Part shown: positions 29,164-39,127 of the stretch, piece after piece
Position numbering within the stretch: position 1 is the first letter of the stretch
Layout of the letters: every line of letters starts with the position of its first letter
From: Citrobacter youngae ATCC 29220
Lineage (GTDB): Bacteria; Pseudomonadota; Gammaproteobacteria; Enterobacterales; Enterobacteriaceae
Direction: 5' to 3'
Assembly: GCF_000155975.1 (NCBI RefSeq)
Contig: NZ_GG730303.1
Location: 299,320-363,319 of the forward strand
Length of the DNA: 64,000 nt
Notes under the pieces: model-generated
The model's input: the letters and a program-made list of their open reading frames with translations, nothing else
The model's database searches: none
What the model was told of the DNA's origin: nothing
Program-made: the position numbers and the translations under genes

Positions 29164-31838
29164 AACACGGCGCCATCTTTTGCCTGCGGCGTTACGATAT
29201 CGTCGGCGGGCGCATCCTCCACAACGGCAGTGAATGCTCCATTGGCTGCTGACAACCGGATACAGGAAATTGCCGTATTCGCCGCCATTTTCTGCAATAA
29301 CAACAGCGAGAGTGGCGGCAACATATCGCCATCAATTACTGACTCCAGCATCCGCGCACCATTTTCAGCACGGGTGACGCGATTCATGATTTCACCAGTA
29401 ACGTCCGGTTCAATAATAACGTCCGCACTGAAGCGGCTGCGCAGCACGTTATCCAGGCGGTCCAGTTTGCCGGCGATAATGGTGGCGAGCGTCTCTTTTG
29501 ATAACGGCAGGTATGGCACGACTTCCATGCGCGCCAGTAACGCCGGTTTGAAGAAGTCTGCCAGCACCGGATACAGCGCTTCCTGCATGGCTTCAGGATT
29601 GTCGGCATATTCGACAATCACCTGGTAACCAAGATTGGAGGTGAGGAAGAACACGATATTTTTACAGTCGATAACCCGCCCTTCGCCATCGGCCATCTCA
29701 CCTTTATCAAAGGCCTGATAGAACAGGTTGAGCACATCCGGATGGGCTTTCTCAACTTCGTCTAGCAATACCACCGAGTAGGGTTTCTGGCGGATAGCTT
29801 CGGTCAATACGCCGCCTTCGCCATAGCCAACATACCCCGGAGGAGAACCAATCAGCCGTGACACGGTGTGTTTTTCCTGAAATTCCGACATATTAATGGT
29901 GGTCAGGTACTGACGACCGCCATAAAGCAGTTCCGTCAGTTGCAGTACCGTTTCGGTTTTACCCACGCCGCTGGGACCGGCCAGCAGGAATGCACCAAGC
30001 GGTCGCCCGGGACGCCGCAGATCGGCGCGGGCGGTCAGTAGATGTTTATGCAGACTGGCAATTGCCAGCTCCTGGCCTTTGATGGTGTCGCCCAGCCACT
30101 GCGGTAGATCGGTGATAACTGACATTTCATTCTGCGACAGACGATTTAACGGCACCCCTGTCCATTCAGCAATTACCGCTGCGATCTGCTTTTTATCGAC
30201 ATGAGGGGAAACCAGCAACTGCGCACGATGCAATGCGTCAAGCTCCGCAGTTAGTTGCGCCAGGCGCTCTGCGGGATAAACGGTGCCTGGAATATCCTCC
30301 ACATCAGTATCTGGTTCGTTTTCCTCTGCGGCCAGCAGTTGTTGGCGCAGTATGATGATCTCTTGCACCAGTGTTTGCTGCTGATGCCATGCTGCTTCAA
30401 GGGCCTGACGCTCTTCCTGTGCGGTTTCATGCTTTGCGCGAACCTCATCCAGCCGTGAGGTATCGGTACGCAACCCAATACGAATTTCACGCTCAAGCAA
30501 CTGAATTTCGGCTTCACACTGGTTACACAGCGTGAGCAGCGCTGAAATCTGTTTTGGCGGAGAGGATAGGTTAATCGCCACCCGCGCGCAGGCGGTATCC
30601 AGCACATCAATAGCCTTATCCGGCAACTGGCGTCCTGACAGATAACGCTCACTTAGCGTTGCCGCCGCCTGGAGGGCTTCGTCGTCAATCAGTACGCCGT
30701 GGGACTGTTCATATACCGCAGACAGGCCACGTAGAATAATCGTCGCCTCCGCCGCCGTCGGTTCGCTGACTTTCACTAACTGAAAGCGGCGTGACAAGGC
30801 GGCGTCTTTTTCAAAGTATTTTTTGTATTCGCTCCAGGTAGTGGCGGCGATAGTTTTTAGTTCGCCACGAGCCAGCGCTGGTTTGAGCAGGCTGGAAACA
30901 TCCAGACCGCCCTGCTGGTTACCCGCGCCAATCAAGGTGTGCGCTTCGTCGATAAACAGAATGACGGGCTTAGGCGACTGGATCACTTCTGCCATCAGCC
31001 CCTTAAAGCGTTTCTCAAACTCGCCTTTCACCGATGCGCCAGCCTGTAATGCGCCGAGATCCAGCGTCATAATGTCGGTATTCTTCAGCTTGTCCGGTAC
31101 CAGTCCCGTAACAATACGCAGCGCTAGTCCTTCGATCAGCGCGCTTTTACCGACACCTGCCTCACCCACGACGACGGGATTGTTCTTGCGGCGGCGGCAG
31201 AGAATATCGATCATCAGATCAATTTCGCGATCGCGGCATAACACCGGATCGAGCCTGCCATTGCGGGCATCCTCTGTCATATTTTTCGCATAACGTGAAA
31301 GCAGGCCATCTCCCGCTTCGGCTGCCGCGCTTGCGCGCTGCCCGTCCGCTTCCTGCATGACTGTCTCTGCCGACTCACGCGTCCACAGCGCAAAATCCTG
31401 TTGCAGACGATCGCGGTTGATTCCGGTCAATTGTCGGGCGGCGGCAGAAGGTACATAGCGCAGTGGGGAATGCAGAAGAGCCAGCAATAACACACCACCA
31501 CGCAGTTCGTTGTGCTGCATTTCGGCGGACGCCAGCAGCCAGCCCTCTTTCAGCCATTCAACCAGCATTGGGGAAAATGCCGGGTAGTTGTCCGTCGTTC
31601 GCGCCGTCGCATAGTTTTCCACCGTCAGAGCCTGGCGAAGCGCACTCAAATCAATCTCCGCCCGCTCAACAATGACCCTTAAATCGCTGCGCACTGATGC
31701 CAGCATTTGTAACAGGACATGCGGTACAGTAATTTCCGTCGCCTGCTGGGTCATACACTCTGCGGCGGCGGCTTCCAGCGCCTGTCGGGAGAATGGGTTA
31801 AGGTGCTTAACCAGCGAGGCCAGATTAATCTGGATCAT
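29160..31838 (-). CDS. clpV: TssH/ClpV, T6SS sheath-disassembly ATPase
   Basis: This 892-residue AAA+ protein of the ClpB/Hsp100 type recycles contracted TssBC sheaths. It has an N-terminal domain that binds TssC and a first ATPase with Walker A GEAGVGKSALIEG (about residue 225) and LFIDEAHTLIGAG. A middle coiled-coil region follows (about 410-530), then a second ATPase with GPSGVGKTET (about residue 618) and VVLLDEVEKAHPD. Segments such as NMSEFQEKHTVSRLIGSPPG are typical of ClpV. Confidence 0.97.
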   Translation of the reverse strand: MIQINLASLVKHLNPFSRQALEAAAAECMTQQATEITVPHVLLQMLASVRSDLRVIVERAEIDLSALRQALTVENYATARTTDNYPAFSPMLVEWLKEGWLLASAEMQHNELRGGVLLLALLHSPLRYVPSAAARQLTGINRDRLQQDFALWTRESAETVMQEADGQRASAAAEAGDGLLSRYAKNMTEDARNGRLDPVLCRDREIDLMIDILCRRRKNNPVVVGEAGVGKSALIEGLALRIVTGLVPDKLKNTDIMTLDLGALQAGASVKGEFEKRFKGLMAEVIQSPKPVILFIDEAHTLIGAGNQQGGLDVSSLLKPALARGELKTIAATTWSEYKKYFEKDAALSRRFQLVKVSEPTAAEATIILRGLSAVYEQSHGVLIDDEALQAAATLSERYLSGRQLPDKAIDVLDTACARVAINLSSPPKQISALLTLCNQCEAEIQLLEREIRIGLRTDTSRLDEVRAKHETAQEERQALEAAWHQQQTLVQEIIILRQQLLAAEENEPDTDVEDIPGTVYPAERLAQLTAELDALHRAQLLVSPHVDKKQIAAVIAEWTGVPLNRLSQNEMSVITDLPQWLGDTIKGQELAIASLHKHLLTARADLRRPGRPLGAFLLAGPSGVGKTETVLQLTELLYGGRQYLTTINMSEFQEKHTVSRLIGSPPGYVGYGEGGVLTEAIRQKPYSVVLLDEVEKAHPDVLNLFYQAFDKGEMADGEGRVIDCKNIVFFLTSNLGYQVIVEYADNPEAMQEALYPVLADFFKPALLARMEVVPYLPLSKETLATIIAGKLDRLDNVLRSRFSADVIIEPDVTGEIMNRVTRAENGARMLESVIDGDMLPPLSLLLLQKMAANTAISCIRLSAANGAFTAVVEDAPADDIVTPQAKDGAVL

Positions 31839-31849
31839 ACGTTGTATCC

Positions 31850-32668
31850 TTACCTGGCAAGCAGCCGGTTCAGTTGATGCAAAATATCCTGCGTCTGGCT
31901 ATCCAGCCGCAGCATGTAGAAAAGGTAAAATAATGCCAGCACCACAATCCCGCCGATTAGGATGTGTTTAGTGGTCAGACGCTTCATTAGCTGATAGTGA
32001 CCGCCCTGTGTTTTTTTGTCCTGATGCAACAGAGGGAAGGGCGCGTCACCGCGAAGCTGGTGCAGGACGTGGTGCAGTCGGCGGTATATCTGGTCAAACT
32101 CTCCCTGATCCTGCACCGCCACTTTATAGCGACCACGAAATCCCAGAGAAAAACAGAGAAACAGAAACTCAAGCAGATCCTGATAACGTTTGGGCTCACG
32201 TATCAGGCGTTCGAGCAGGATAAAAACCTTCTCTCCTCCCCAGGCTTCATTGTGAAAATGGACCAGCAGTGACTGTTTAATCCATTCGTTTTTGTTCGAC
32301 CAGCCGTTACCCAGCGCCGCCTCATCAATAAAGGTGCAAAGTACATAGCGGAACGAAACGATCACACCCGGCTCGTAACCCTGATCCTGAAGCAATTGCT
32401 CTACGGCCTGAATATCCGTCACGACCCGGGCAAAAAGGTGCTCCGGCATTGCCTGGCTGTTCATCCTGGCCACGCGCATGACCATCCCCAACAATGGCGT
32501 GGCGGCATCAATCATCGGGTTCAGACTGTTGCCGCGCAGGGGCAAGCGGTACTGACGGCCGGAGATCTCGTCACCCACATCCTGTGCTGAAAATGCTTCT
32601 CTCCCCGGCGTATTCTCTGTGGCCTGAAGGGCGCTTTCACCGGTAAACGGGACAAACTGCTCGCTCAT
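31850..32668 (-). CDS. tssL: TssL (DotU family), T6SS inner-membrane protein
   Basis: This 272-residue protein has a soluble cytoplasmic DotU domain (NPMIDAATPLLGMVMRVARM, RYVLCTFIDEAALG, LEFLFLCFSLGFRGRYKV) and a single C-terminal membrane helix (about 243-262, ILIGGIVVLALFYLFYML). It partners with TssM in the membrane complex. No peptidoglycan-binding extension is present, as in many TssL proteins. It is closely spaced between tssK and clpV. Confidence 0.95.
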   Translation of the reverse strand: MSEQFVPFTGESALQATENTPGREAFSAQDVGDEISGRQYRLPLRGNSLNPMIDAATPLLGMVMRVARMNSQAMPEHLFARVVTDIQAVEQLLQDQGYEPGVIVSFRYVLCTFIDEAALGNGWSNKNEWIKQSLLVHFHNEAWGGEKVFILLERLIREPKRYQDLLEFLFLCFSLGFRGRYKVAVQDQGEFDQIYRRLHHVLHQLRGDAPFPLLHQDKKTQGGHYQLMKRLTTKHILIGGIVVLALFYLFYMLRLDSQTQDILHQLNRLLAR

Positions 32669-32672
32669 GGTC

Positions 32673-34016
32673 TTAGCCCCTTATTGCCCACAGTTGTATA
32701 CTTAGCTCCGGGAATGTGCCGGAAATATGCAGCGCCAGAGCGCCAGCTTTTACCACGTCCTGCCAGGCGGCTGCGCCTTTATCCAGTTCAAAGTAGACAA
32801 AGCCATCGTGGTACGGTAGCTGACGCGGCGCCGCGGTACGTGGAGTGAGTGGAACGCCAGGCACCTGCACGCTGACCATATCGCGGATTTTGTTGGTGGC
32901 CGCAATTTTTGACTGCTGAGTAAACTGGTGAATAAGCTGGCTGTGCGGCATCCGCGCACGAACAGCCAGAATGAAGGTGCCGGATCGTAGCAGGCCAGGA
33001 TCGTTAACCGTGGCAACGTAAAATCCGTCAGAGAAGACCAGTGGAAGGTTCAGCGCGCGCGGCATCAGCACCGTATTGAGCGCCCGGCGCAATTCCGGGA
33101 TCACCGTCTTAAACGACTGGGTCAAATCACGATGGCTGTAAACCTCGACCGCGCAGGGCAGGCGGCTATCCTCGGTAAATGTCATTAGCTCGCCCAGTAA
33201 CCGGATCAGATCCAGATAAAATGCGGCAGGGTGCAGGGTATGCAGATGGGATCGGTGGGTGAAATGCATCTGACTGCGGTTAAGCATCTGCAACATCATA
33301 AATTCAGCCACATCAGCGATGCCGCTTTGCTCCGGCGAACCGATACGTTTTGCCAGTTCGCTGGCACGATTACTGATGAGACCCTGCAGATCACCCGCAA
33401 ACCCATTAAGTATCGGGCTGACGCGGATAGCCTGACAGGTCGGAATAAAGCTGTCATCCAGCACCAGCGCGCCATTGGGCTGCTGGCTACGGATACGGCA
33501 CAACGGCAGCGTAACCATGGCGCTGAGATCGTCCGCGCCACTGACGATTTTTGGCGCCAACTGTCCCAGTACAACCTGCTGAACGTCACCTCCATCGGAA
33601 TGTAAGTCACGAATATCGGCGCGGGCCAGACGATAACGCTCGGTTCCCTGGCCAGCGCTCTGACGCCCCTCAATTTCACAGGTAATATCGCTGATAACCG
33701 GTAATGCCAGGTAAATATCATGACTTCCGGGCCGGGAAAGATCGATCGGCTGATACGGAACAGGAAGCTGATCCTGTTCCGGGATGCTGAAAACGGTGCC
33801 ATCCGGCATGCAGCCCGCGGCGTTATCCAGCATGAGTTTCCCCTGGGCAAGCAATTCAGTGTTGATCGACAGCGAGGTAAAACCCCAGGCGAAGTCATCC
33901 TGCGCGTCAATGCGCTGGTTCAGCAAATATTCCAGATTGCGCTGCTGTTGCTGGAAGTGCTGTGGCAGGGCAAATAACCCTTCCTGCCAGATCACCTTAT
34001 TTTTCATGGTCGCCAT
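32673..34016 (-). CDS. tssK: TssK, T6SS baseplate-membrane complex connector
   Basis: This 447-residue protein matches TssK by its opening KVIWQEGLFALPQHFQQQQR, the central DLIRLLGELMTFTEDSR region and the end LHISGTFPELSIQLWAIRG. TssK trimers connect the TssEFG baseplate to TssL/TssM. It begins two bases after the tssJ stop. Confidence 0.96.
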   Translation of the reverse strand: MATMKNKVIWQEGLFALPQHFQQQQRNLEYLLNQRIDAQDDFAWGFTSLSINTELLAQGKLMLDNAAGCMPDGTVFSIPEQDQLPVPYQPIDLSRPGSHDIYLALPVISDITCEIEGRQSAGQGTERYRLARADIRDLHSDGGDVQQVVLGQLAPKIVSGADDLSAMVTLPLCRIRSQQPNGALVLDDSFIPTCQAIRVSPILNGFAGDLQGLISNRASELAKRIGSPEQSGIADVAEFMMLQMLNRSQMHFTHRSHLHTLHPAAFYLDLIRLLGELMTFTEDSRLPCAVEVYSHRDLTQSFKTVIPELRRALNTVLMPRALNLPLVFSDGFYVATVNDPGLLRSGTFILAVRARMPHSQLIHQFTQQSKIAATNKIRDMVSVQVPGVPLTPRTAAPRQLPYHDGFVYFELDKGAAAWQDVVKAGALALHISGTFPELSIQLWAIRG

Positions 34017-34018
34017 CG

Positions 34019-34552
34019 TCAGTTGTCCTCTTTTTTTATGTCGATACTGTCCTGTCGTACATGTACCAACAGGTAGTAGTGGTGACCGGTACTTTCCACG
34101 GGCTCAATTTGTTTCCATCCGGCAGCCTGGTCATCAGAGAAATACGCCACAACGCCAATAAATCGTGTTTTTGCATCCAGCTTCACCGGCGGCAGTGTTT
34201 TCATTGTGTCTGGCAGCAGGTTAAAGTCCTGATGGTCGATATAGTTCTTGCCAAGCACATCCGGCAGGGCGGTACTGGCAACGGTGTCATAGTCGGCGGC
34301 CTGCAGTTTCGAGTCCTCGCTCATATAAATCAGTTGCGCATCGACTGCTGTTGCTTCGCCGTCAGCATTGGCATTTGTGTCCGGCTCGGTCAGCAGCGTA
34401 ACGGTGACATCTGATGGTTGATCCGACCGATCGCCAACCTGGATATCCGGGTTCTTAATCACCTGGCCGATCTTCTGCACTGTTTCACAGCCTGTCAGGG
34501 TGAAGCTGAAAAGCACGATCACCAGACAGGCGCGAAGAAAACGCCCTGTCAT
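34019..34552 (-). CDS. tssJ: TssJ, T6SS outer-membrane lipoprotein
   Basis: This 177-residue lipoprotein has the lipobox LTGC (VLFSFTLTGCETVQK) and a transthyretin-like beta domain, seen in VTVTLLTEPDTNANADG and the later DAKTRFIGVVAYFSDDQAAG. It anchors TssM to the outer membrane. Its ATG overlaps the tagH stop in an ATGA junction. Confidence 0.94.
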   Translation of the reverse strand: MTGRFLRACLVIVLFSFTLTGCETVQKIGQVIKNPDIQVGDRSDQPSDVTVTLLTEPDTNANADGEATAVDAQLIYMSEDSKLQAADYDTVASTALPDVLGKNYIDHQDFNLLPDTMKTLPPVKLDAKTRFIGVVAYFSDDQAAGWKQIEPVESTGHHYYLLVHVRQDSIDIKKEDN

Positions 34553-35847
34553 GCTTCCGGCTCCCGCTGTTTCTCGCGCAGCACCCGGTCGTAGACCTGG
34601 GCATAGACTTCGTTAAACAACATCTCAAACCCCTGCTGGCGATCGGATGCCAGCTCGTCGTAATAGTGGCTGTACATCTGCCAGGCCCCGGCAGCGTCAA
34701 GAGGCTGGCGAAGCTCATGGCTGCGTCGGTACTGCACGAAACGACGCATCAAACTCTGTGGCGAGAAAGCGTCCAACAGCACGCGCAGCGATTCGACAAT
34801 CGCCGCCCGGTTTGCTTCCTCATGGTGACGGATATTACGCAGACTCTCGCCAACAGCTGCCGGAGCGGCCAGATGTACCGGACTTTTACCTTCGGCAAAC
34901 ATCACGTCGAGCGCGGTGGAATAATCCATGTTCAGACGTAACGGGTTGTCTTCCAGTGGGCGCAGATGTTTGTCGGAAAGGCTGTTACGACGCTGTTGCA
35001 GTTCAAGTAATCCTCTGATCGCCGCCTGCAGTGTCCGGCCAGCCTCTTCCAGAAAATCATCCGCATCCTGTGAATTGCGTACAACGAGCGAACTGCCCAG
35101 CCCACGAAGCAATGGAGTAACAGCAAGGTGGAGTTGTGCGTCATCAGCCGGAGACGTCTTATCATCATGGTTGACCCGCGAGTCGGAATAAATCGGCGGC
35201 AGATCCATAAACGGTTTATCGATCGCACCATCTCTGTCTGAGGTGGAAGATCGGGTAGGGACGATCCCCCCAAGCGGATCGCCGGCCACAGTCAGGCTTT
35301 CAGCCTGAAGCGCCTGAAGTGGATCGGTTGAAAAGCTGTTGACCACGGTGTCCGCAAGCTGGTGCATCCGGGGCATTCCTGGATATGCAGGCTGTCCGTC
35401 CGTTGTCAGCAAAGCATCCGTCAGACGGTCACGGTTGGTTACAATGGCTTCAGGCGCAGCCATCTGCTCACTGTAACTGACCTGCTTGCCTTCGTGGATA
35501 AACACCTTCAGCGCCAGTGCGCCCAGAATGACTTCATCTCCCTGTCGCAGACGAACCAAACCGGCATCCGTGGACACGGGAGCCAGATTAATCATCAGCC
35601 CAGGCACCAGACTACGCAGACAAAATGCGCCGTCATGCAGAACCACCTGACAGGCGCGATCGGCAACCGAGCCAGCTCTGTCCTGTACCGGCCAGTGGCG
35701 TGCAGATCCGCTGCCGATATCTCCGCCATCAGCGGTAAACAGACATTTTGCAGCGCGTCCGCTCTCCAGCTCGTTACCGTTCATCACCTGTAATGTCAGC
35801 GAGAGTGAAGGAGACTGCGTTTTTTCTTCAGCCATATGCGGCTCCAT
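34549..35847 (-). CDS. tagH: TagH, FHA-domain T6SS protein (VasC-like)
   Basis: I chose the ATG at 35847 (MEPHMAEEKTQSPS), four bases after the tssG stop and with an AGGGA upstream; the ATG at 35835 is also possible. The longer frame up to 35979 overlaps tssG and is unlikely. Residues about 15-115 form the FHA domain (GSARHWPVQDRAG, LRQGDEVILGALALKVFI), which binds phosphothreonine. The C-terminal part carries the VasC/ImpI-type domain (YSTALDVMFAEG, MRRFVQYRRSHEL). No PpkA kinase or PppA phosphatase gene is in the window, so what phosphorylates its ligand is unclear. Confidence 0.88.
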   Translation of the reverse strand: MEPHMAEEKTQSPSLSLTLQVMNGNELESGRAAKCLFTADGGDIGSGSARHWPVQDRAGSVADRACQVVLHDGAFCLRSLVPGLMINLAPVSTDAGLVRLRQGDEVILGALALKVFIHEGKQVSYSEQMAAPEAIVTNRDRLTDALLTTDGQPAYPGMPRMHQLADTVVNSFSTDPLQALQAESLTVAGDPLGGIVPTRSSTSDRDGAIDKPFMDLPPIYSDSRVNHDDKTSPADDAQLHLAVTPLLRGLGSSLVVRNSQDADDFLEEAGRTLQAAIRGLLELQQRRNSLSDKHLRPLEDNPLRLNMDYSTALDVMFAEGKSPVHLAAPAAVGESLRNIRHHEEANRAAIVESLRVLLDAFSPQSLMRRFVQYRRSHELRQPLDAAGAWQMYSHYYDELASDRQQGFEMLFNEVYAQVYDRVLREKQREPEA

Positions 35848-35851
35848 AAAA

Positions 35852-36895
35852 TTAATCCCTGATGTGTAAGGTGATGGATGGCGGCGTTTTCGGCTGGCCG
35901 ATAAACGCCGTGCGCCCGATGCAGGAGCGGGGGCGATCGCCCAGCCGCATCCTTTCCGCCTGCTCAGGAGCAAGATCAAGTTGTAAATCCCAGGCGAGCT
36001 GATCGCGCAGCAGGAAGGAGATAAACAGGGTCAGGGCCTGGTGGTTTTCGCCTTCCGGTAAAAAAGAGAGATAACGTGCCATTGAGAGATTGCCGAGGCG
36101 CAGCAGGAACTTTCCACTGCGATCGGGCACACAAGCGCCGAGTGTAAAATTCACGCCGATCACTGAGCGGCCCGCTATATATCCGGCGGTTCTCCGTTTC
36201 GGGTTCCGTACGCCCAGCCGGTTCTGCTGTGCGGGATCGACGGGCACTTTACGCAACTGCCAGTTTTCAATACTGACATCCGGTAGATCAAAGCAGTGGC
36301 TGACCAGGTTGCATACCACATCCGGTGAGCGCCCGGGGGTCGCCAGTATCCCGGCATAGGCCAGCATTTTGCTGTGGTTGATCGCAAGCCTGTCGCGTAC
36401 GCTCGGGTTACCTAACCCCACCATCGCATACATCCGCAGTGAAAAGGTGTCCGTTCCACCGTTGCGAAAGCTGATGTAATAGCGGTACTTGCGCCAGGCA
36501 TGGTAAGCGAACTGTGTCCAGCGATGGCTGAACAGATCGAGGAACGCTTTCAGCCCCTCTTCATTCTGCGCAGATTCTCTCGCCATCCGATCAAGGTAGT
36601 AACCCGGTAGCGGCGACTGGCTACCGGAGAAGCCCAGAAACTTTGTGGTCAGGATGAACTGCCCGGACTCACTGCGTTCAAGCGTGCTCAGGTCACTACC
36701 TGGAAACGCAATGCTGGCATCAGACTTGAACACCACTACTTCCTGCTCTGGTTCGGTGCGCAGAGAGGGTTCCTCGTCGGCTTTGCCATACCGACGGTGG
36801 AGTGACTCCATCAGCACATAAAAATTAATCCCGCGTACATCCGGGAACGGTGCTGTTTCCCCTACATCAGGGCGTGCTGGCCTGTGTGTTGCCAT
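35852..36895 (-). CDS. tssG: TssG, T6SS baseplate protein
   Basis: This 347-residue protein matches TssG (VasB/ImpH): FPDVRGINFYVLMESLHRRY at the start, then GSQSPLPGYYLDRM, and the C-terminal PEQAERMRLGDRPRSCIGRT. TssG clamps TssF in the baseplate wedge. Its start overlaps the tssF stop by 34 bases, suggesting coupled translation and consistent with the fixed TssF:TssG complex. Confidence 0.95.
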   Translation of the reverse strand: MATHRPARPDVGETAPFPDVRGINFYVLMESLHRRYGKADEEPSLRTEPEQEVVVFKSDASIAFPGSDLSTLERSESGQFILTTKFLGFSGSQSPLPGYYLDRMARESAQNEEGLKAFLDLFSHRWTQFAYHAWRKYRYYISFRNGGTDTFSLRMYAMVGLGNPSVRDRLAINHSKMLAYAGILATPGRSPDVVCNLVSHCFDLPDVSIENWQLRKVPVDPAQQNRLGVRNPKRRTAGYIAGRSVIGVNFTLGACVPDRSGKFLLRLGNLSMARYLSFLPEGENHQALTLFISFLLRDQLAWDLQLDLAPEQAERMRLGDRPRSCIGRTAFIGQPKTPPSITLHIRD

Positions 36896-38694
36896 TCCCA
36901 GGACTCCTGACTGTCGGTATTAATGATTCTGAGGCAGTGAAACGAATTGATGCTGGCGTACAACGCAAAAAAGCATGACAGTACCGTACCCAGAAGATAG
37001 ATCTCGCCCTCACAAACAAAGGGAGCTGGGTTGATCCACAGCGTGGTGGACAGACCGCGAACCGGAACCCCTTTAAACAGGCGGTCAATCGGGCGGGATT
37101 CCATTTTCTCGATGGCGTCCAGCTTCTGCGAGGAAAGCCGGGCCTGCTGCGGATGATGGATCCCCGGCAGGTCGAAAGTCCGCAGTACCTGGATTAGCGC
37201 CTCTCTGTCCAGCAAAGAGAGATAATTCAGGTTCATACAGGAAATCAGCGACCAGTGCATATCGCCGTCCGTTACCGGATACAGCGGGCGGGTAGGGCGC
37301 GTGACGTTACTAAAAGAGGCTACCGCCGGGTTTTTGTCGACAGGAACACAGATGTCGCCAGTATGCAGAGACGCCGGCAACATCCGGTTGGTACAAACCA
37401 GAGAGGCGGTAAACACCTCATTTTTCAGTTGGGAATTGTCCGACGGATTACCATCTGCATGGACAAAGGCAATGGCGTGTTCCAGTCCCTGATGAAACAG
37501 GGAGGTTTTAGTCCGGTGGTGCCAGTAGACTACTTCGCGCTGACGGCTATATTCGATCTGATGCTGAAACCCTTCAAATTCGGGCCAGATATGAATTTTT
37601 TCATCGGGACCAGGAATGCGATCTGATGCAGAAATCTTGCTGGAGACCGATTTCACCTGAAAAATATCATAGTGCTCAGGATTCTGTTGACTGGCTCGTA
37701 ATGCGTATTGCGGTGCACTGTCGTCAGGGCTGACCGGCTCTGCATGATGGGCGAATAAATTCACCGCAGGCGTACAATACGGACGCAATGAGTTTTTACG
37801 CAGCTTAATATCCGCAGGCAACGGTTGGTTGAAATACAGGCGCAACGTGAACGCACCAACCGGGAAATCTTCCGGCAGTGGGGCAACATCCCGCAAATGG
37901 AAGAAGAAAAAACTCTCCGGGTAGCAGAAATATTCCTGGAGTACTCGATATCCGGTATGGACGTTTTTTGGCCATGGCAACAGCGCTTCGTCCCGCTCGA
38001 ACCCTGCCGCCTCCAGCCATAACTCAGACAAAGGAATACGCCATTCACCAGCAATCAGTTCCGCATCCATTAATCGCTCACTGAACCATAAATAGAGCTG
38101 CTGGCGGGTGTAATCATCTTCATTTCCCAGCCAGAAAGTCAGTTTATTGAGATCCAGCGTGTCGGGCGAAACATTGCCCTCGGTGGAAAAATCGATATCA
38201 ATACACCCTCTTTTCAGCGTACTGGTATTGCGTACATCATTAACGCGTAACGGTTGTAACCAGACGTCACGCGCCAGGGTGAAATGGCAGGCAGGAGAGG
38301 TTGCAATATCATCCCCGGCCAGGACTTTGCGCCCTGAAGACGTCACCCGAACCGGACCAGAACAAATTAGTTCATCACGGCAGACCTGAACGGGGGCAGA
38401 AAACTGCGCAGCGACGGGTTTGTACTCAATCACCGCCATAGAGGGAACGGGACGCAGGTAATTGGGCCACAACATGTTGATTAGCCCGTGCGTAAACTCA
38501 GGGAACTCATCCTCCAGTTTTTGCCGCAGGCCGCCGGAAAGGAAGGCAAATGCCTCCATCAGACGTTCCACATCCGGATCGCCTTCTTTCTCAGCCAGAA
38601 AACGGGCAAGATAAGGTTTTTCACGCCCAAGAAGCTTGCCCAGTTGACGCAGGTAATCCAGCTCTTCGCGATAATAACGCTCTTCGAAGGCCAT
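36862..38694 (-). CDS. tssF: TssF, T6SS baseplate protein
   Basis: I chose the ATG at 38694 (MAFEERYYREELDYLRQLG), the conserved TssF N-terminus, giving 610 residues; an upstream in-frame ATG overlaps tssE. Hallmarks include GRDKPYLARFL-like LGREKPYLARFLAEKEGD, VERLMEAFAFLSGGLRQKLE, and PNYLRPVPSMAVIEYKP. TssF forms the main part of the baseplate wedge, together with TssG and TssE. Confidence 0.95.
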   Translation of the reverse strand: MAFEERYYREELDYLRQLGKLLGREKPYLARFLAEKEGDPDVERLMEAFAFLSGGLRQKLEDEFPEFTHGLINMLWPNYLRPVPSMAVIEYKPVAAQFSAPVQVCRDELICSGPVRVTSSGRKVLAGDDIATSPACHFTLARDVWLQPLRVNDVRNTSTLKRGCIDIDFSTEGNVSPDTLDLNKLTFWLGNEDDYTRQQLYLWFSERLMDAELIAGEWRIPLSELWLEAAGFERDEALLPWPKNVHTGYRVLQEYFCYPESFFFFHLRDVAPLPEDFPVGAFTLRLYFNQPLPADIKLRKNSLRPYCTPAVNLFAHHAEPVSPDDSAPQYALRASQQNPEHYDIFQVKSVSSKISASDRIPGPDEKIHIWPEFEGFQHQIEYSRQREVVYWHHRTKTSLFHQGLEHAIAFVHADGNPSDNSQLKNEVFTASLVCTNRMLPASLHTGDICVPVDKNPAVASFSNVTRPTRPLYPVTDGDMHWSLISCMNLNYLSLLDREALIQVLRTFDLPGIHHPQQARLSSQKLDAIEKMESRPIDRLFKGVPVRGLSTTLWINPAPFVCEGEIYLLGTVLSCFFALYASINSFHCLRIINTDSQESWEWQHTGQHALM

Positions 38695-38699
38695 CAGTC

Positions 38700-39122
38700 T
38701 TACTCCACTCGCCAATGCTGATGGTTATCCAGCAACATATCGAACTCCAGGATGTCCTGGCGGTTACTGAAATTTACGTGTGCCCGGATATGAAAACACA
38801 ACTCTAAAGGCGAGTTTTCATCCTGCGCTCTGGCAATGACCGTGGCATCGGAAATCCGCGGTTCATAGCGCAGAATACATGTCCTGACAATCCGGGCCGT
38901 TGCATCCCGGATGTTCATGGAGGCCAGAGAGTCATCATTTAAGTCAAGCAGCCCCAGCTCAGGCGAGCCGTAACAACTGCCGGAACGGGTATTGAGGATG
39001 TTTTGCAAACTGCTTTTGACAGACTGCACCAATGTCAGCGTCGGATTTCGATCAACTGACGGTTTTGCCGCCTCTCTGATGCGTTCAAACAAACTGCCCC
39101 CAGATTCCCGTCCCGATAACAT
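38700..39122 (-). CDS. tssE: TssE, T6SS gp25-like baseplate protein
   Basis: This 140-residue protein is of the T4 gp25/lysozyme-like family: SLFERIREA near the start, SLQNILNTRSGSCYGSPELG with the conserved loop, then ARIVRTCILRYEPRISDATV. TssE starts sheath polymerisation at the baseplate. It lies between tssC and tssF with spacings of five bases on each side. Confidence 0.95.
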   Translation of the reverse strand: MLSGRESGGSLFERIREAAKPSVDRNPTLTLVQSVKSSLQNILNTRSGSCYGSPELGLLDLNDDSLASMNIRDATARIVRTCILRYEPRISDATVIARAQDENSPLELCFHIRAHVNFSNRQDILEFDMLLDNHQHWRVE

Positions 39123-39127
39123 GATGC

